Shown here: in pieces, positions 17,280 through 26,653 of the stretch | Numbering within the stretch: position 1 is the first letter of the stretch | Layout of the letters: each line of letters opens with the position of its first letter | Source of the DNA: Rhizobiales bacterium UBA3584 | GTDB lineage: Bacteria > Pseudomonadota > Alphaproteobacteria > Rhizobiales > Devosiaceae | NCBI GenBank assembly: GCA_002375765.1 | Contig: DFMV01000048.1 | Coordinates: forward strand, 1-36,775 | Direction: 5' to 3' | DNA length: 36,775 nt | Made by a program: the position numbers and the translations under genes | Notes under the pieces: generated by a model | Told to the model about the DNA's origin: nothing | The model's database searches: none | What the model saw: only the letters and a program-made list of their open reading frames with translations

Positions 17280-18650
17280 TCAGGCTGCGTCGTGCACCAC
17301 GCGGTTGCGTCCGGCACGTTTGGCCCTGTAGAGCGCGATATCGGCCCGCTTGACGACCGATTCGGGCGTATCGTTATCGTGATCGTTCAGCGCAAGCCCG
17401 GCGCTGACGGTAATGCTGAGCGGCCTGTCGGCTCCGACCCGAAACCCTTCATCGGCAATCGCACTGCGCACACGTTCGGCAACGCCCTGGGCCGCCCGCA
17501 TGTCGGTGTCGGGCATGACCACCACGAACTCTTCCCCACCGAACCGGCAGGCCAGATCGACGCCCCGGATGTTGCGCTGCAACCGTGTGGCAAACTCCTT
17601 GAGGACGGCATCGCCCACATCGTGCCCATAGGTGTCGTTGACCGGCTTGAAATAATCGATATCGAGCAGCATCACCGCCATATCGCGATCCTGCTCCTGC
17701 GCCTTGTTGAGCACCATCGCCAGATGCCGCTCGAAATAGCGCCGGTTATAGAGCCCGGTCAGCTCATCGATCACCGCCATGGCCATTGTCGAATTGAGGC
17801 TCTCGCGCAATTCGACCGTATAGCGCTGGCGACGGATCTGGGTCTTGACCCGCGCCGAAAGCTCGTGGCGCTCTATGGGCCGCATGATGAAATCATTGAC
17901 CCCGAGGTCGAGCGCCTTGACCACCTGCGGGCGGTCCTTTTCCTCGGCAACAAGGATGATGGGAACAGAGCGGGTCTGATCGACGGTGCGAATCTGGGAA
18001 CAGATGCGCAGCGGATCGAAACCTTCCAGAGCCATCGAAACAATGGCGAGCTCGAACTCCCCGCCCGACATCTGGAACACCGCTTCCGAGGGGTCGGACA
18101 GAATCGTGACCTTGTGGGAATTGCGCAGATATGCCTCGACGCGCTCGGCTCGCCCCCGTTCGGTGTCGATGACCAGAATCCGGCCGGCATCGACGGGAAT
18201 GCCGAACTCGGTGCGCGCCGTGTCTTCCAGTGCCAGTTCGTGGCTGGTGCGCGTGCGGGCGCGCAATTCGTCACCCAACCCCTTGAGGCGGGCCAGGCTC
18301 TTCACTCGCGCCAGCAGCTGAACATCGTCGACCGGCTTGGTCAGAAAGTCGTCGGCACCGGCTTCAAGGCCGCGCACGCGGTCCGAAGGCTGATCGAGGG
18401 CGGTGATCATGACGACGGGGATATGGGCCGTTGCAGCGTCGCGCTTGAGAATCTGACAGCAGGCAAATCCGTCCATCTCCGGCATCATCACATCGAGCAG
18501 GACGATATCGATGTCCTGGCTGCGGCAAATTTCGATCGCTTGGGCGCCGGAGGCGGCCGTCACAACGTCGAAATACTCGGCGAGCAGGCGCGCCTCGAGC
18601 AATTTCACATTGGTGGGAATGTCATCAACGATGAGCACTCGTGCAGTCAC
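17280..18650 (-). CDS. pleD: PleD-type response regulator and diguanylate cyclase
   Basis: A 456-residue protein with receiver domain 1 (phospho-acceptor Asp53 in VLLDVMMPEMDG), a second receiver-like adaptor (about 155-275) and a GGDEF domain with GGEEF at 371-375. The product-inhibition site RxxD is intact (RGVD, 362-365, five residues before GGEEF). In Caulobacter PleD makes cyclic di-GMP at the stalked pole during the swarmer-to-stalked transition and receives phosphate through DivJ/PleC. It starts at GTG 18650 with GAAGGGA upstream, 42 bases after divK, so divK-pleD is an operon as in Caulobacter. Confidence 0.95.
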   Translation of the reverse strand: MTARVLIVDDIPTNVKLLEARLLAEYFDVVTAASGAQAIEICRSQDIDIVLLDVMMPEMDGFACCQILKRDAATAHIPVVMITALDQPSDRVRGLEAGADDFLTKPVDDVQLLARVKSLARLKGLGDELRARTRTSHELALEDTARTEFGIPVDAGRILVIDTERGRAERVEAYLRNSHKVTILSDPSEAVFQMSGGEFELAIVSMALEGFDPLRICSQIRTVDQTRSVPIILVAEEKDRPQVVKALDLGVNDFIMRPIERHELSARVKTQIRRQRYTVELRESLNSTMAMAVIDELTGLYNRRYFERHLAMVLNKAQEQDRDMAVMLLDIDYFKPVNDTYGHDVGDAVLKEFATRLQRNIRGVDLACRFGGEEFVVVMPDTDMRAAQGVAERVRSAIADEGFRVGADRPLSITVSAGLALNDHDNDTPESVVKRADIALYRAKRAGRNRVVHDAA

Positions 18651-18692
18651 GGCGCGCGTCCCTTCGGCCCTGAATGAAGATTTGCTTTCTGG

Positions 18693-19067
18693 CTATTCGG
18701 CCTTGCCAATATAGCCTTCAATCGTTTCCAAAAAGTGAGGCACCGAAATGGGTTTCGAGATGTAACCCTCACATCCCCCCGACAGGATGCGCTCTTCGTC
18801 GCCCTTCATGGCAAAGGCGGTAACCGCGATCACCGGAATGTGGGCAAGGTCATCGTCTTCCTTGAGCCATTTGGTGACCACAAGCCCCGACACTTCGGGA
18901 AGCTGGATGTCCATCAGGATCAGATCGGGACGGTGCTCACGCGCCAACTCCAGCGCCTCCAGCCCATTGCGGGTCTGGACGGTATCGTATCCACGGGATT
19001 CGAGCAGGTCGTGAAAGAGCTTCATGTTAAGCTCATTGTCTTCCACGATCATGACGGTCTTTGCCAT
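18693..19067 (-). CDS. divK: Single-domain response regulator DivK
   Basis: A 124-residue stand-alone receiver domain. The acidic pocket is [10 protein letters not shown], the phospho-acceptor Asp53 is in [13 protein letters not shown], Thr is in [10 protein letters not shown] and Lys in [12 protein letters not shown]. This is the DivK pattern; in Caulobacter, phosphorylated DivK acts through DivL and CckA to lower CtrA activity. GAGGTG lies a few bases before the ATG at 19067. An in-frame extension reaching 19262 is not conserved-looking and has no ribosome site. First gene of the divK-pleD operon, divergent from DUF3572. Confidence 0.95.
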   Translation of the reverse strand: MAKTVMIVEDNELNMKLFHDLLESRGYDTVQTRNGLEALELAREHRPDLILMDIQLPEVSGLVVTKWLKEDDDLAHIPVIAVTAFAMKGDEERILSGGCEGYISKPISVPHFLETIEGYIGKAE

Positions 19068-19167
19068 CGCACCTCGCCCGGCACCCGCGATCGGGTGCTT
19101 TGAGTTGTCATTGCTTTGCGCTAACAGCAATGTGTTACGAAACAAGAAATAAGCTGAGTCTGGCACC

Positions 19168-19443
19168 GTGCGCGATAGGGTCGATACCGCAGAGCTTGTG
19201 TCCGTTGGCGATGCCTGCCTCACCTGGCTTGCGGCCGACGTGAACGAACTCGAGCGCTTCATGGCGCTGGCCGGCTATTCGCCGCAACGCCTGCGGGAAT
19301 CGGTGGGCACACGGGGGCTGGCCGAGGGCCTTGTCGATTATTTCGGACGCAACGAATCCCTGCTTCTGGCCATGTGCGCCAATGCCGGCCTGGACGTGAA
19401 TCGCGTCATGCGGCTGTGGCACGGCCTCAACCCGCAGAGTTGA
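19168..19443 (+). CDS. DUF3572 protein
   Basis: A 91-residue soluble, mostly helical protein matching DUF3572 ([28 protein letters not shown], then [22 protein letters not shown]). Function unknown; the family is largely restricted to Alphaproteobacteria. It starts at GTG with a poor ribosome site and ends four bases before dinB, so the two are probably cotranscribed. This neighbourhood recurs in Hyphomicrobiales (recollection, not checked). Confidence 0.85.
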   Translation: MRDRVDTAELVSVGDACLTWLAADVNELERFMALAGYSPQRLRESVGTRGLAEGLVDYFGRNESLLLAMCANAGLDVNRVMRLWHGLNPQS

Positions 19444-19447
19444 CGCG

Positions 19448-20776
19448 ATGCCCGTCGGCGGACATCTGTGCCGCGATTGCTTTGCGACAGGGCAAGGCCC
19501 AAAGGCTCCCGACCGCTGCGCCAAATGCGGATCGCCCCGCATCCTGGCCCATCCCGAGCTGTTTTCCCTTTCCATCGCCCACATCGATTGCGATGCCTTT
19601 TATGCCTCGGTCGAAAAGCGGGACGATCCCTCCCTGATCGACAAGCCATTGATCGTCGGCGGCGGGCAGCGCGGCGTCGTCGCCACATGCTGCTACATTG
19701 CCCGCATGAGCGGCGTGAAATCGGCAATGCCGATGTTTCAGGCGAAACGCCTCTGCCCGCAGGGCGTCATCATCAAGCCCGACATGGCCAAATATGTCGG
19801 CGTCAGCCGCCAGATCCGCACGTTGATGGATTCGCTGACCCCTCTCGTCCAGCCGCTCTCCATCGATGAAGCGTTTCTCGATCTGTCCGGCACCGAAAAG
19901 GTGCACAAGGCTGCGCCGGCGGTTTCGCTGGCCCGGCTGGCCAAGCGGATCGAGGACGAGATCGGCGTTACCATTTCGATCGGCCTGAGCCACAACAAGT
20001 TCCTCGCCAAGATCGCCTCCGAGCTCGACAAGCCGCGCGGCTTTGCGATCATCGGCGAGGCCGAAACCGTATCGCTGCTGGCCCAAAAGCCCATCACCGT
20101 GATTTTCGGCGTCGGCAAGGTCATGGCCGAAACGCTGCGCAAGGACGGCCTCGTCACCATCGGCCAGCTTCAGCAGCGCTCGCCCGAAGATCTCATGCGC
20201 CGCTATGGCGAAATGGGGGCGCGACTGGCCAAGCTGGCGCGCGGCGAAGATTATCGGCGTGTTTCGATCGACCGCGAAACCAAATCGGTGAGCACCGAGA
20301 CAACATTCTTCGCCGACCTTTCCGACTTCGAGTCCCTCTCTACCGCCCTGCTCTCCTTATGCGAGCGGCTCTCCGAACGGCTCAAGAAACAGCAACTGGT
20401 CGGCGATACCGTCACCATCAAGCTCAAGACCGCGGGCTTCAAATCCCGGACCCGCGCCCAGCACATCATGCTGCCCACCCAGCTCGCCACGACGCTCTAT
20501 GAAACCGGCGTGAAACTGCTGGCCCGCGAAGTGGACGGCACGGCCTTTCGCCTGCTGGGGATCGGTGTTACCGGTCTCGAGGCCGCCACCGGCATCGATC
20601 CGGTCGATCTGATCGAACCCGAGATCGCCCGCAAGGCGGCCGCCGAGCGGGCCATGGACAAGGTGCGCGACAAATACGGCCGCGAAGCCCTGGTGCGCGG
20701 CAAACTCTACCGCCAGTCGAAAACCACAAAGATCAAACCGGAGAGCGACGATGACGATCGAACAGAAACTCAATGA
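19448..20776 (+). CDS. dinB: DNA polymerase IV (Y-family, with N-terminal zinc-ribbon-like segment)
   Basis: A 442-residue translesion polymerase. The catalytic acids are Asp47 in IAHIDCDAFYASVE and Asp140/Glu141 in PLSIDEAFLDLS; GLSHNKFLAKIASELDKP and VIFGVGKVMAETL are typical of DinB. The C-terminal little-finger domain covers about 280-400. An extra N-terminal segment has Cys8, Cys11, Cys24 and Cys27 (CRDC...CAKC), a possible zinc ribbon that E. coli DinB lacks. No canonical beta-clamp peptide was identified with confidence at the C-terminus. The 3' end overlaps the next gene by 26 bases. No LexA box was recognised upstream. Confidence 0.93.
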   Translation: MPVGGHLCRDCFATGQGPKAPDRCAKCGSPRILAHPELFSLSIAHIDCDAFYASVEKRDDPSLIDKPLIVGGGQRGVVATCCYIARMSGVKSAMPMFQAKRLCPQGVIIKPDMAKYVGVSRQIRTLMDSLTPLVQPLSIDEAFLDLSGTEKVHKAAPAVSLARLAKRIEDEIGVTISIGLSHNKFLAKIASELDKPRGFAIIGEAETVSLLAQKPITVIFGVGKVMAETLRKDGLVTIGQLQQRSPEDLMRRYGEMGARLAKLARGEDYRRVSIDRETKSVSTETTFFADLSDFESLSTALLSLCERLSERLKKQQLVGDTVTIKLKTAGFKSRTRAQHIMLPTQLATTLYETGVKLLAREVDGTAFRLLGIGVTGLEAATGIDPVDLIEPEIARKAAAERAMDKVRDKYGREALVRGKLYRQSKTTKIKPESDDDDRTETQ

Positions 20777-21203
20777 TCTGGGCTACACACTGCCCACCCC
20801 ATCGGCCCCTGCAGCCAGCTATGTCCCGGTGCGCCAGTCGGGCAAGCTGCTGTTTGTATCCGGCCAGCTTTCCCAGGGACCCGATGGGCTCATCAAGGGC
20901 TGCCTTGGCAAAGATGTCGACGTAGCCGCCGGGCAGAAGGCTGCCGAGCTCTGCGCCATCAACATTCTGGCCCAGGTCAATACCGTCGTGGCGCTGTCCC
21001 AGGTCAAGGCCATCCAGAAACTGACAGTCCTCGTTGCCTCGACACCCGATTTCAACGAGCAGCATATCGTTGCCAATGGGGCTTCAGATCTGTTCATAAA
21101 ACTGTTGGGCGACACGGGTAAGCACGCCCGCGCTGCGTTTGGCGTAGCCTCCCTTCCCCTTGGCGCTGCCGTCGAAATCGACGCCATCATCGAGATCGAA
21201 TAG
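20751..21203 (+). CDS. RidA family protein
   Basis: A 150-residue member of the RidA/YjgF family; many members hydrolyse reactive enamine and imine intermediates made by PLP enzymes. The conserved Arg127 (KHARAAFGVASLPLGAAVEID) and Glu142, which hold the substrate carboxylate and the water in RidA, are both present. LFVSGQLSQGPDG is the N-terminal block. It belongs to the longer COG0251-like group (about 150 residues) rather than the 128-residue canonical RidA. The start lies inside dinB. Confidence 0.9.
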   Translation: MTIEQKLNDLGYTLPTPSAPAASYVPVRQSGKLLFVSGQLSQGPDGLIKGCLGKDVDVAAGQKAAELCAINILAQVNTVVALSQVKAIQKLTVLVASTPDFNEQHIVANGASDLFIKLLGDTGKHARAAFGVASLPLGAAVEIDAIIEIE

Positions 21204-21235
21204 CCGCCCCTTTTTCTGCTTACCATTCAGGCCCC

Positions 21236-21985
21236 ATGACCGACTTTCCCTTCAACCGCCCCATCGCCCATCGCGGCTTTCACGACAAAGCCAACGGCAT
21301 CATCGAAAATTCCCGATCGGCCTTCGCGGCGGCGATAAATCGCGGTTTTGCCATCGAATGTGACGTGCAGCTGACCCAGGACGGAGAAGCAGTGGTCTTT
21401 CATGACAAGGACCTGGCGCGGTTGACTGGCCAGGACGGTCTGGTTTCCGAGATGACGGCCCAGGCACTATGCGCGCTGCCGCTCACCGGCAGCGCCAGTG
21501 GCGACACCCCGATCCGCTTTGCCGAGTTTCTCGCGGGCATTGCCGGGCAAGTGGGTCTGGTCGTCGAGATCAAGCAGCAGGAATATCCCGAGCAAACCCG
21601 GCTGCTGGCCGAAAAGGTCTTTTCCGAAATCGCCGAATACGCAGGCCCGCTCGCCTTCAAATCCTTCGACCCTCTGGCGCTCAGCGTCCTGCACCAGAAG
21701 GGCTATCGCGGGCCGCTGGGCATCATCACCTACGACTACAAGAGCCACGCCGATCACCTCCAGGGCGCGCAGAAATTTGTTCTGCGCAATACCTTGCACA
21801 GGGCCGCCTCGCACTTCACATTCATATCATGTGAACGTACCGCATTGACGGCCCCGATGATCCGCCTGCGCCGGGCATTCGGCATCAAGGTGATGACTTG
21901 GACGGTGCGCTCCAAAGCCGAAGCGGAAGCGGCGTTACAGCACGCCGACCAGATAGTGTTTGAAGGATTCGATCCCGAAGCGTGA
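21236..21985 (+). CDS. Glycerophosphodiester phosphodiesterase
   Basis: A 249-residue TIM-barrel phosphodiesterase of the GDPD family, which splits glycerophosphodiesters into glycerol 3-phosphate and an alcohol. The catalytic blocks are IAHRGFH near 10-16, IEN near 23-25, IECDVQLTQDGEAVVFHDKDLARLTG near 40-65 (Glu, Asp and His ligands) and VVEIKQQ near 109. There is no signal peptide, so it is cytoplasmic, like UgpQ. Its stop overlaps the next start as GTGA. Confidence 0.92.
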   Translation: MTDFPFNRPIAHRGFHDKANGIIENSRSAFAAAINRGFAIECDVQLTQDGEAVVFHDKDLARLTGQDGLVSEMTAQALCALPLTGSASGDTPIRFAEFLAGIAGQVGLVVEIKQQEYPEQTRLLAEKVFSEIAEYAGPLAFKSFDPLALSVLHQKGYRGPLGIITYDYKSHADHLQGAQKFVLRNTLHRAASHFTFISCERTALTAPMIRLRRAFGIKVMTWTVRSKAEAEAALQHADQIVFEGFDPEA

Positions 21986-23142
21986 GTGAAAATTCCGAAC
22001 TGACGATCTCGGTTCATCCAACCACCGCCTCCATCCCCTCCACGACTTGGAATGCTCTTGCATCCTGTGGTGGAGGAAAGCCCGGCAATCCGTTTCTTGA
22101 ACACGCGTTTTTCTTGGCACTCGAGGAGTCAGGATGCGCCACCGGCGCAACCGGCTGGCAGCCCCAGCACATCCTGATTTCGCGCGGCGACGAGCCCGTC
22201 GGGCTGATGCCGCTATTTCTCAAATCGCACTCGATGGGCGAATACGTCTTCGATCACGCCTGGGCCGATGCCATCCAGCGGGCCGGGGGAAACTACTACC
22301 CAAAGCTGCAGTCCTCGGTGCCGTTCACCCCGGCCAGCGCGCCGAAACTGCTGACGGCAGACGGCAGCGCAGATACCCAGACGCTGCTGCTGCAAGCGTC
22401 CGAGGCGCTGGCCGAGCGGCTCGGCGCATCATCGGTCCACGCGACCTTCGTGACCAGCGACGAAGAAGCCATCGCCGCCAGCGCGAATTGGTTGGTGCGC
22501 CACGACACCCAGTTTCACTGGACCAATGATGGGTTCAAGACGTTCGACGATTTCCTCGACACGCTGCAATCACGCAAGCGCAAGGCCATCCGCCGCGAGC
22601 GCCGCGAAGCGCTGATTGACGGCATCACCTGCGAATGGGTGACCGGGAGCGATCTGACCGAAACGCACTGGGACGCCTTTTATGAGTTCTATATGGACAC
22701 CGGCGCCCGCAAATGGGGCCGACCTTACCTCAACCGCGAATTTTTCTCGCGCATCACCGAAACCATGGCCGAAAGCATTGTTCTGATGCTTGCCCGCGAC
22801 GGTGCCGACTATATTGCCGGCGCGCTCAATTTCCTTGGTGCGGACACGCTTTACGGGCGCAACTGGGGCGCCATTCGGGAGGTGCCGTTCCTCCATTTCG
22901 AGCTCTGCTACTATCAGGCCATCGATTTCGCCATAGCGCACGGCCTGACGCGCGTCGAGGCGGGTGCTCAGGGCCAGCACAAGCTGGCGCGCGGCTATGC
23001 CCCCGCAACCACACGTTCAATCCATCACATCGTCCACCCCGGCCTTCGCCGCGCCGTTGCCGAATATCTCGAGGACGAGCGCAGATATATCGACCTGCAC
23101 AATCAGGAACTGGCTGACTACACGCCCTTCCGCAAGGGTTAG
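21982..23142 (+). CDS. FemAB/GNAT-like protein (COG3146, PF04339 type)
   Basis: A 386-residue protein of the family once called DUF482, with a GNAT-like fold related to FemAB peptidyltransferases. Recognisable blocks are PGNPFLEHAFFLALEESGCA at the N-terminus, SRKRKAIRRERREAL in the middle, and RVEAGAQGQHKLARGYAP near the C-terminus, which is the strongest family signature. The biochemical reaction is not established. It starts at GTG, overlapping the GDPD stop, so the two genes are coupled. Confidence 0.88.
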   Translation: MSENSELTISVHPTTASIPSTTWNALASCGGGKPGNPFLEHAFFLALEESGCATGATGWQPQHILISRGDEPVGLMPLFLKSHSMGEYVFDHAWADAIQRAGGNYYPKLQSSVPFTPASAPKLLTADGSADTQTLLLQASEALAERLGASSVHATFVTSDEEAIAASANWLVRHDTQFHWTNDGFKTFDDFLDTLQSRKRKAIRRERREALIDGITCEWVTGSDLTETHWDAFYEFYMDTGARKWGRPYLNREFFSRITETMAESIVLMLARDGADYIAGALNFLGADTLYGRNWGAIREVPFLHFELCYYQAIDFAIAHGLTRVEAGAQGQHKLARGYAPATTRSIHHIVHPGLRRAVAEYLEDERRYIDLHNQELADYTPFRKG

Positions 23143-23203
23143 CGGGGTTTGTTCCTGATCGCCGTTCGGCTATAGCTCGGATTGAAAAGCAAGGGAGCGT
23201 GTT

Positions 23204-23623
23204 ATGACTGCTTACGATCCGGACAATATCTTCGGCAAGATCCTCAAGGGCGAAATCCCGAGCCACAAGGTCTATGAGGACGACGATACGCTGGCCTTCA
23301 TGGACGTAATGCCCCAATCGCGCGGGCATACGCTTGTCATTCCCAAGACCGGCTCACGCAATCTGTTCGACGCCGAGCCTCAGGTGCTGGCCAATCTGAT
23401 CCAGAAAACCCAGAGGGTCGCGAAAGCCGTCATGACCGCCATGGATGCCGACGGACTGCGCCTCGCCCAATTCAATGAAGCCCCCGCCGGACAGACCGTA
23501 TTCCATCTCCATTTCCACATCATTCCCATGTACGAGGGCGTTCCGCTCCGCCCCCACACCGGCGAAATGGCCGATCAGGACGAACTGGCCGCCCAGGCGG
23601 AAAAGATCCGCGCCGCGTTCTGA
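23204..23623 (+). CDS. HIT family protein (Hint-type)
   Basis: A 139-residue histidine-triad nucleotide-binding protein, probably a purine nucleoside phosphoramidase. The triad is His101, His103 and His105 in HLHFHIIP; the N-terminus NIFGKILKGEIPSHKVYEDD is characteristic. AGGGAG precedes the ATG. The gene is followed by three DnaA-box-like repeats and a terminator shared with the convergent clpA. Confidence 0.95.
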   Translation: MTAYDPDNIFGKILKGEIPSHKVYEDDDTLAFMDVMPQSRGHTLVIPKTGSRNLFDAEPQVLANLIQKTQRVAKAVMTAMDADGLRLAQFNEAPAGQTVFHLHFHIIPMYEGVPLRPHTGEMADQDELAAQAEKIRAAF

Positions 23624-23628
23624 ACATT

Positions 23629-23670
23629 TGTGGATAACTTTGGGAACAGTGGGGATAACTCTGAGGATAA
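23629..23670 (+). promoter_or_regulatory. Three DnaA-box-like 9-mers in direct orientation
   Basis: TGTGGATAA (23629-23637) is a perfect DnaA-box consensus (TTATCCACA on the other strand). TGGGGATAA (23650-23658) and TGAGGATAA (23662-23670) each differ only at the third base. They are 21 and 12 bases apart, about two turns and one turn of helix, and lie in the untranslated end between the HIT and clpA genes. A DnaA-titration or regulatory site is possible; an origin is unlikely because no AT-rich stretch adjoins. Confidence 0.45.
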
Positions 23671-23689
23671 GTTCGGGGAAAACCTCAAC

Positions 23690-23719
23690 AAAAAGGCCGG
23701 TCGCGAGACCGGCCTTTTT
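23690..23719. terminator. Bidirectional intrinsic terminator between HIT and clpA genes
   Basis: Perfect 8-bp stem GGCCGGTC / GACCGGCC with loop GCGA, flanked by five A on the left and five T on the right, so it has a U-tract in either direction. It serves two convergent genes. Confidence 0.93.
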
Positions 23720-23795
23720 CATAGTTTCCAGAGCGCTGTCAGAAAAAGTTCCAGATTTTTTCGGCTCGACCGCGCAGCCTAGCAAGAAACCTCGA

Positions 23796-26177
23796 TCAGG
23801 TGTTCTGCTCGGCGTCCTTGGGCTTGGACTTCCGGGCCGGCTTCTTGCCGCCCTTGGGTCCGGTGATGGCCTTTGGCCGTGCCGGACGCGGGGGAACCGA
23901 GACCAGTTCGAGCCGCGCTTCGCTGCCCTCGCCGACCACGATCACCTTCACCGATCCGCCCTTCTGCAACAGACCGAACAGCACTTCTTCGGCCAGTGGC
24001 TTCTTGACGTATTCCTGGATCACCCGACCAAGCGGGCGTGCGCCCATCTTTTCGTCGTAGCCGCGGGCCGCCAGCCAATCGGAGGCCTCGGGCGTCAGCT
24101 CGATGGTGATGCCACGCTCGGCAAGCTGGCCCTCGAGCTGAAGGATGAACTTCTCCACGACCCGGTTGACCGTCGACGGCGGCAGCGGCGCGAACGAGAT
24201 GATCGCATCGAGCCGGTTGCGGAACTCCGGCGTGAACATCCGGTTGATCGCTTCCTCGTCGTCGCCTTCCTGGCGCACCCGGCCAAAGCCGATGGGCGAT
24301 TTCGCCAGTTCGGTCGCACCCACGTTCGACGTCATGATCAGGATGACGTTGCGGAAATCGACCTGCTTGCCCGAATGATCGGTCAGCTTGCCGTGATCCA
24401 TGACCTGCAGAAGGATATTGAACAGGTCCGGATGGGCTTTTTCGATCTCGTCGAGCAGCAACACACAGTGCGGATGCTGGTCGACGCCATCGGTCATCAA
24501 CCCGCCCTGGTCGAACCCGACATAACCCGGAGGCGCGCCGATCAGCCGCGAAACGGTGTGACGCTCCATGTATTCGGACATGTCGAAGCGCAAAAGCTCC
24601 ACCCCGAGCGTATCGGCGAGTTGCTTGGCCACCTCGGTCTTGCCCACACCCGTCGGGCCCGTAAACATATACGAACCGATGGGCTTTTCGGGCTCACGCA
24701 ACCCGGCTCGCGCCAGCTTGATCGCCGACGAGAGGGCGTCGATGGCCTTGTCCTGGCCGAACACAACGCGCTTGAGATTGGCTTCGAGATTGCCCAGAAG
24801 CTCGGTGTCGGACTTGGAAACCGATTTCGGTGGAATCCGCGCAATCGTCGCCACGGTCGCCTCGATATCCTCGACGCCGATGGTCTTCTTGCGCTTGTCC
24901 TCGGTCACCAGCATCTGCCGGGCACCCGTCTCGTCGACCACGTCGATGGCCTTGTCAGGCAGCTTGCGGTCGTTGATATAACGGGCCGAAAGCTCGACGG
25001 CGGCCTTGATGGCGTCATCGGTATATTTGAGCTTGTGGTAATCCTCGAAATAGGGCCGCAGGCCCTTCATGATCTCGATGGCATCGGGGATCGTGGGCTC
25101 GTTGACGTCGATCTTCTGGAACCGGCGCACCAGCGCCCGATCCTTCTCAAAGAACTGACGATACTCCTTGTAGGTGGTCGAGCCGATGCAGCGGATCGCT
25201 CCCGAAGCCAGAGCAGGCTTGAGGAGATTCGAAGCATCCAGCGCTCCGCCGGAGGTTGCCCCCGCGCCGATCACCGTATGGATCTCGTCGATGAAAAGAA
25301 CCACATTGTCCTTTTTTTCGAGCTCTTTCATGATCGCCTTGAGGCGTTCCTCGAAATCGCCGCGATAGCGCGTGCCCGCCAGAAGCGAGCCCATATCGAG
25401 CGCATAGATCACAGCGGTTTCAAGTACCTCGGGAACATCGCCCTCGACGATCCGGCGGGCCAGACCTTCGGCGATGGCCGTCTTGCCCACGCCGGGATCG
25501 CCCACATAAAGCGGGTTGTTCTTGGACCGGCGGCAAAGCACCTGAATGGTGCGTTCGAGCTCGATACCCCGCCCGATCAGCGGATCGATCTTGCCGGCAC
25601 GCGCCTTCTCATTGAGGTTGACGCAGAAATCGGCAAGCGCCGAACTCTGCTGCGGCCCGCTCCCGCCGCGCTCCTGCTCGCCCTCGAATCCCGGCCCGCC
25701 TTCTTCCGCGCCGCGCACGGGCCGATCGGCATTGCGCCCGGATTTGGCGATCCCATGGGAAATGAAGTTGACGGCGTCGAGCCGGGTCATGTCCTGCTGC
25801 TCAAGGAAATAGGCAGCGTGGCTTTCGCGCTCGGCAAAGATTGCCACGAGCACGTTTGCCCCGGTCACTTCCTCGCGGCCGGACGATTGAACGTGGATCA
25901 CCGCGCGCTGAATGACGCGCTGAAACGCGGCCGTCGGACGGGCGTCCTGGCCGTTGGGCACAACGAGGCTGTCGAGTTCCTCGTCGATGAATTCTTCGAG
26001 ATCGGCCCTAAGCGACTCGATATCGACATCGCAGCCGGTCAAAACCGAAATCGTGTCGCGATCCTCGGTCAGCGCCAGCAGCAGGTGCTCGAGGGTCGCA
26101 AACTCATGGCTGCGCTCCCGAGCCAAATTCATGGCCTGATGCAACGCCTTTTCGAGACCGCGAGAGAATGAAGGCAT
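23796..26177 (-). CDS. clpA: ATP-dependent Clp protease ATP-binding subunit ClpA
   Basis: A 793-residue AAA+ unfoldase that feeds proteins into ClpP. The N-terminal Clp_N domain (about 1-145) binds ClpS. The first AAA domain has Walker A GDPGVGKT at 226-233 and Walker B VVLFIDEIH at 292-300; the second has GPTGVGKT at 507-514 and VLLLDEIEKAHPD near 572-584. The ClpP-docking tripeptide IGF is present at 629-631. The C-terminal Lys/Pro-rich tail is normal in this order. It starts 12 bases after the clpS stop, so clpS-clpA is an operon. clpP is not in the window. Confidence 0.97.
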   Translation of the reverse strand: MPSFSRGLEKALHQAMNLARERSHEFATLEHLLLALTEDRDTISVLTGCDVDIESLRADLEEFIDEELDSLVVPNGQDARPTAAFQRVIQRAVIHVQSSGREEVTGANVLVAIFAERESHAAYFLEQQDMTRLDAVNFISHGIAKSGRNADRPVRGAEEGGPGFEGEQERGGSGPQQSSALADFCVNLNEKARAGKIDPLIGRGIELERTIQVLCRRSKNNPLYVGDPGVGKTAIAEGLARRIVEGDVPEVLETAVIYALDMGSLLAGTRYRGDFEERLKAIMKELEKKDNVVLFIDEIHTVIGAGATSGGALDASNLLKPALASGAIRCIGSTTYKEYRQFFEKDRALVRRFQKIDVNEPTIPDAIEIMKGLRPYFEDYHKLKYTDDAIKAAVELSARYINDRKLPDKAIDVVDETGARQMLVTEDKRKKTIGVEDIEATVATIARIPPKSVSKSDTELLGNLEANLKRVVFGQDKAIDALSSAIKLARAGLREPEKPIGSYMFTGPTGVGKTEVAKQLADTLGVELLRFDMSEYMERHTVSRLIGAPPGYVGFDQGGLMTDGVDQHPHCVLLLDEIEKAHPDLFNILLQVMDHGKLTDHSGKQVDFRNVILIMTSNVGATELAKSPIGFGRVRQEGDDEEAINRMFTPEFRNRLDAIISFAPLPPSTVNRVVEKFILQLEGQLAERGITIELTPEASDWLAARGYDEKMGARPLGRVIQEYVKKPLAEEVLFGLLQKGGSVKVIVVGEGSEARLELVSVPPRPARPKAITGPKGGKKPARKSKPKDAEQNT

Positions 26178-26189
26178 GTTGGTCCTATC

Positions 26190-26606
26190 CTATTGCTTTT
26201 CCATCACGCATTGCAGCGGATGCTGGTTTCGGCGCGCGGCATCCATGACGTTGGTAACCTTGGTTTCGGCCACCTCGTATGGATAAACCCCGCATTCCCC
26301 CACACCTTGATTATGGACGCTCAGCATAATGCGCGTCGCATCCTCCCGGGACTTGTTGAAGACCTCTTCTAAAATGAGGATGACGAACTCCATGGGCGTG
26401 TAGTCGTCATTGAGCAGCAGAACCCGATAAAGGCTCGGCTTTTTCGTCTTCGTTCTGGTCTTGGTTGCGACCCCGGTCTGGCCGGCGCCCTCGTCCCGCT
26501 TGTTGTCGTCATCTCCCGGGCCGGCCGAGATCGCAGGCAGCGTGTCACGCCGCGCGCAAACACCACCGCCATGCGGCAGTTCCAGACCGGTAGAAGGGGC
26601 AGACAT
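26190..26606 (-). CDS. clpS: ATP-dependent Clp protease adaptor ClpS
   Basis: The adaptor that delivers N-degron substrates to ClpAP. About 138 residues. The core is [20 protein letters not shown], the substrate-pocket region, with [19 protein letters not shown] at the end of the domain. The first roughly 50 residues are a low-complexity, polar extension, longer than in E. coli ClpS (106 residues). I choose ATG 26606; a GTG two codons upstream is possible. The ribosome site is weak. Confidence 0.94.
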   Translation of the reverse strand: MSAPSTGLELPHGGGVCARRDTLPAISAGPGDDDNKRDEGAGQTGVATKTRTKTKKPSLYRVLLLNDDYTPMEFVILILEEVFNKSREDATRIMLSVHNQGVGECGVYPYEVAETKVTNVMDAARRNQHPLQCVMEKQ

Positions 26607-26653
26607 TAGCACGGCTCTTTCGTCCCAAATCAGAAAGGCAAGATGGCCCCATT

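Noticed and set aside
23445..26171. A 908-codon open frame on the plus strand
   Set aside because: It mirrors clpA and shows no family motif or ribosome site.
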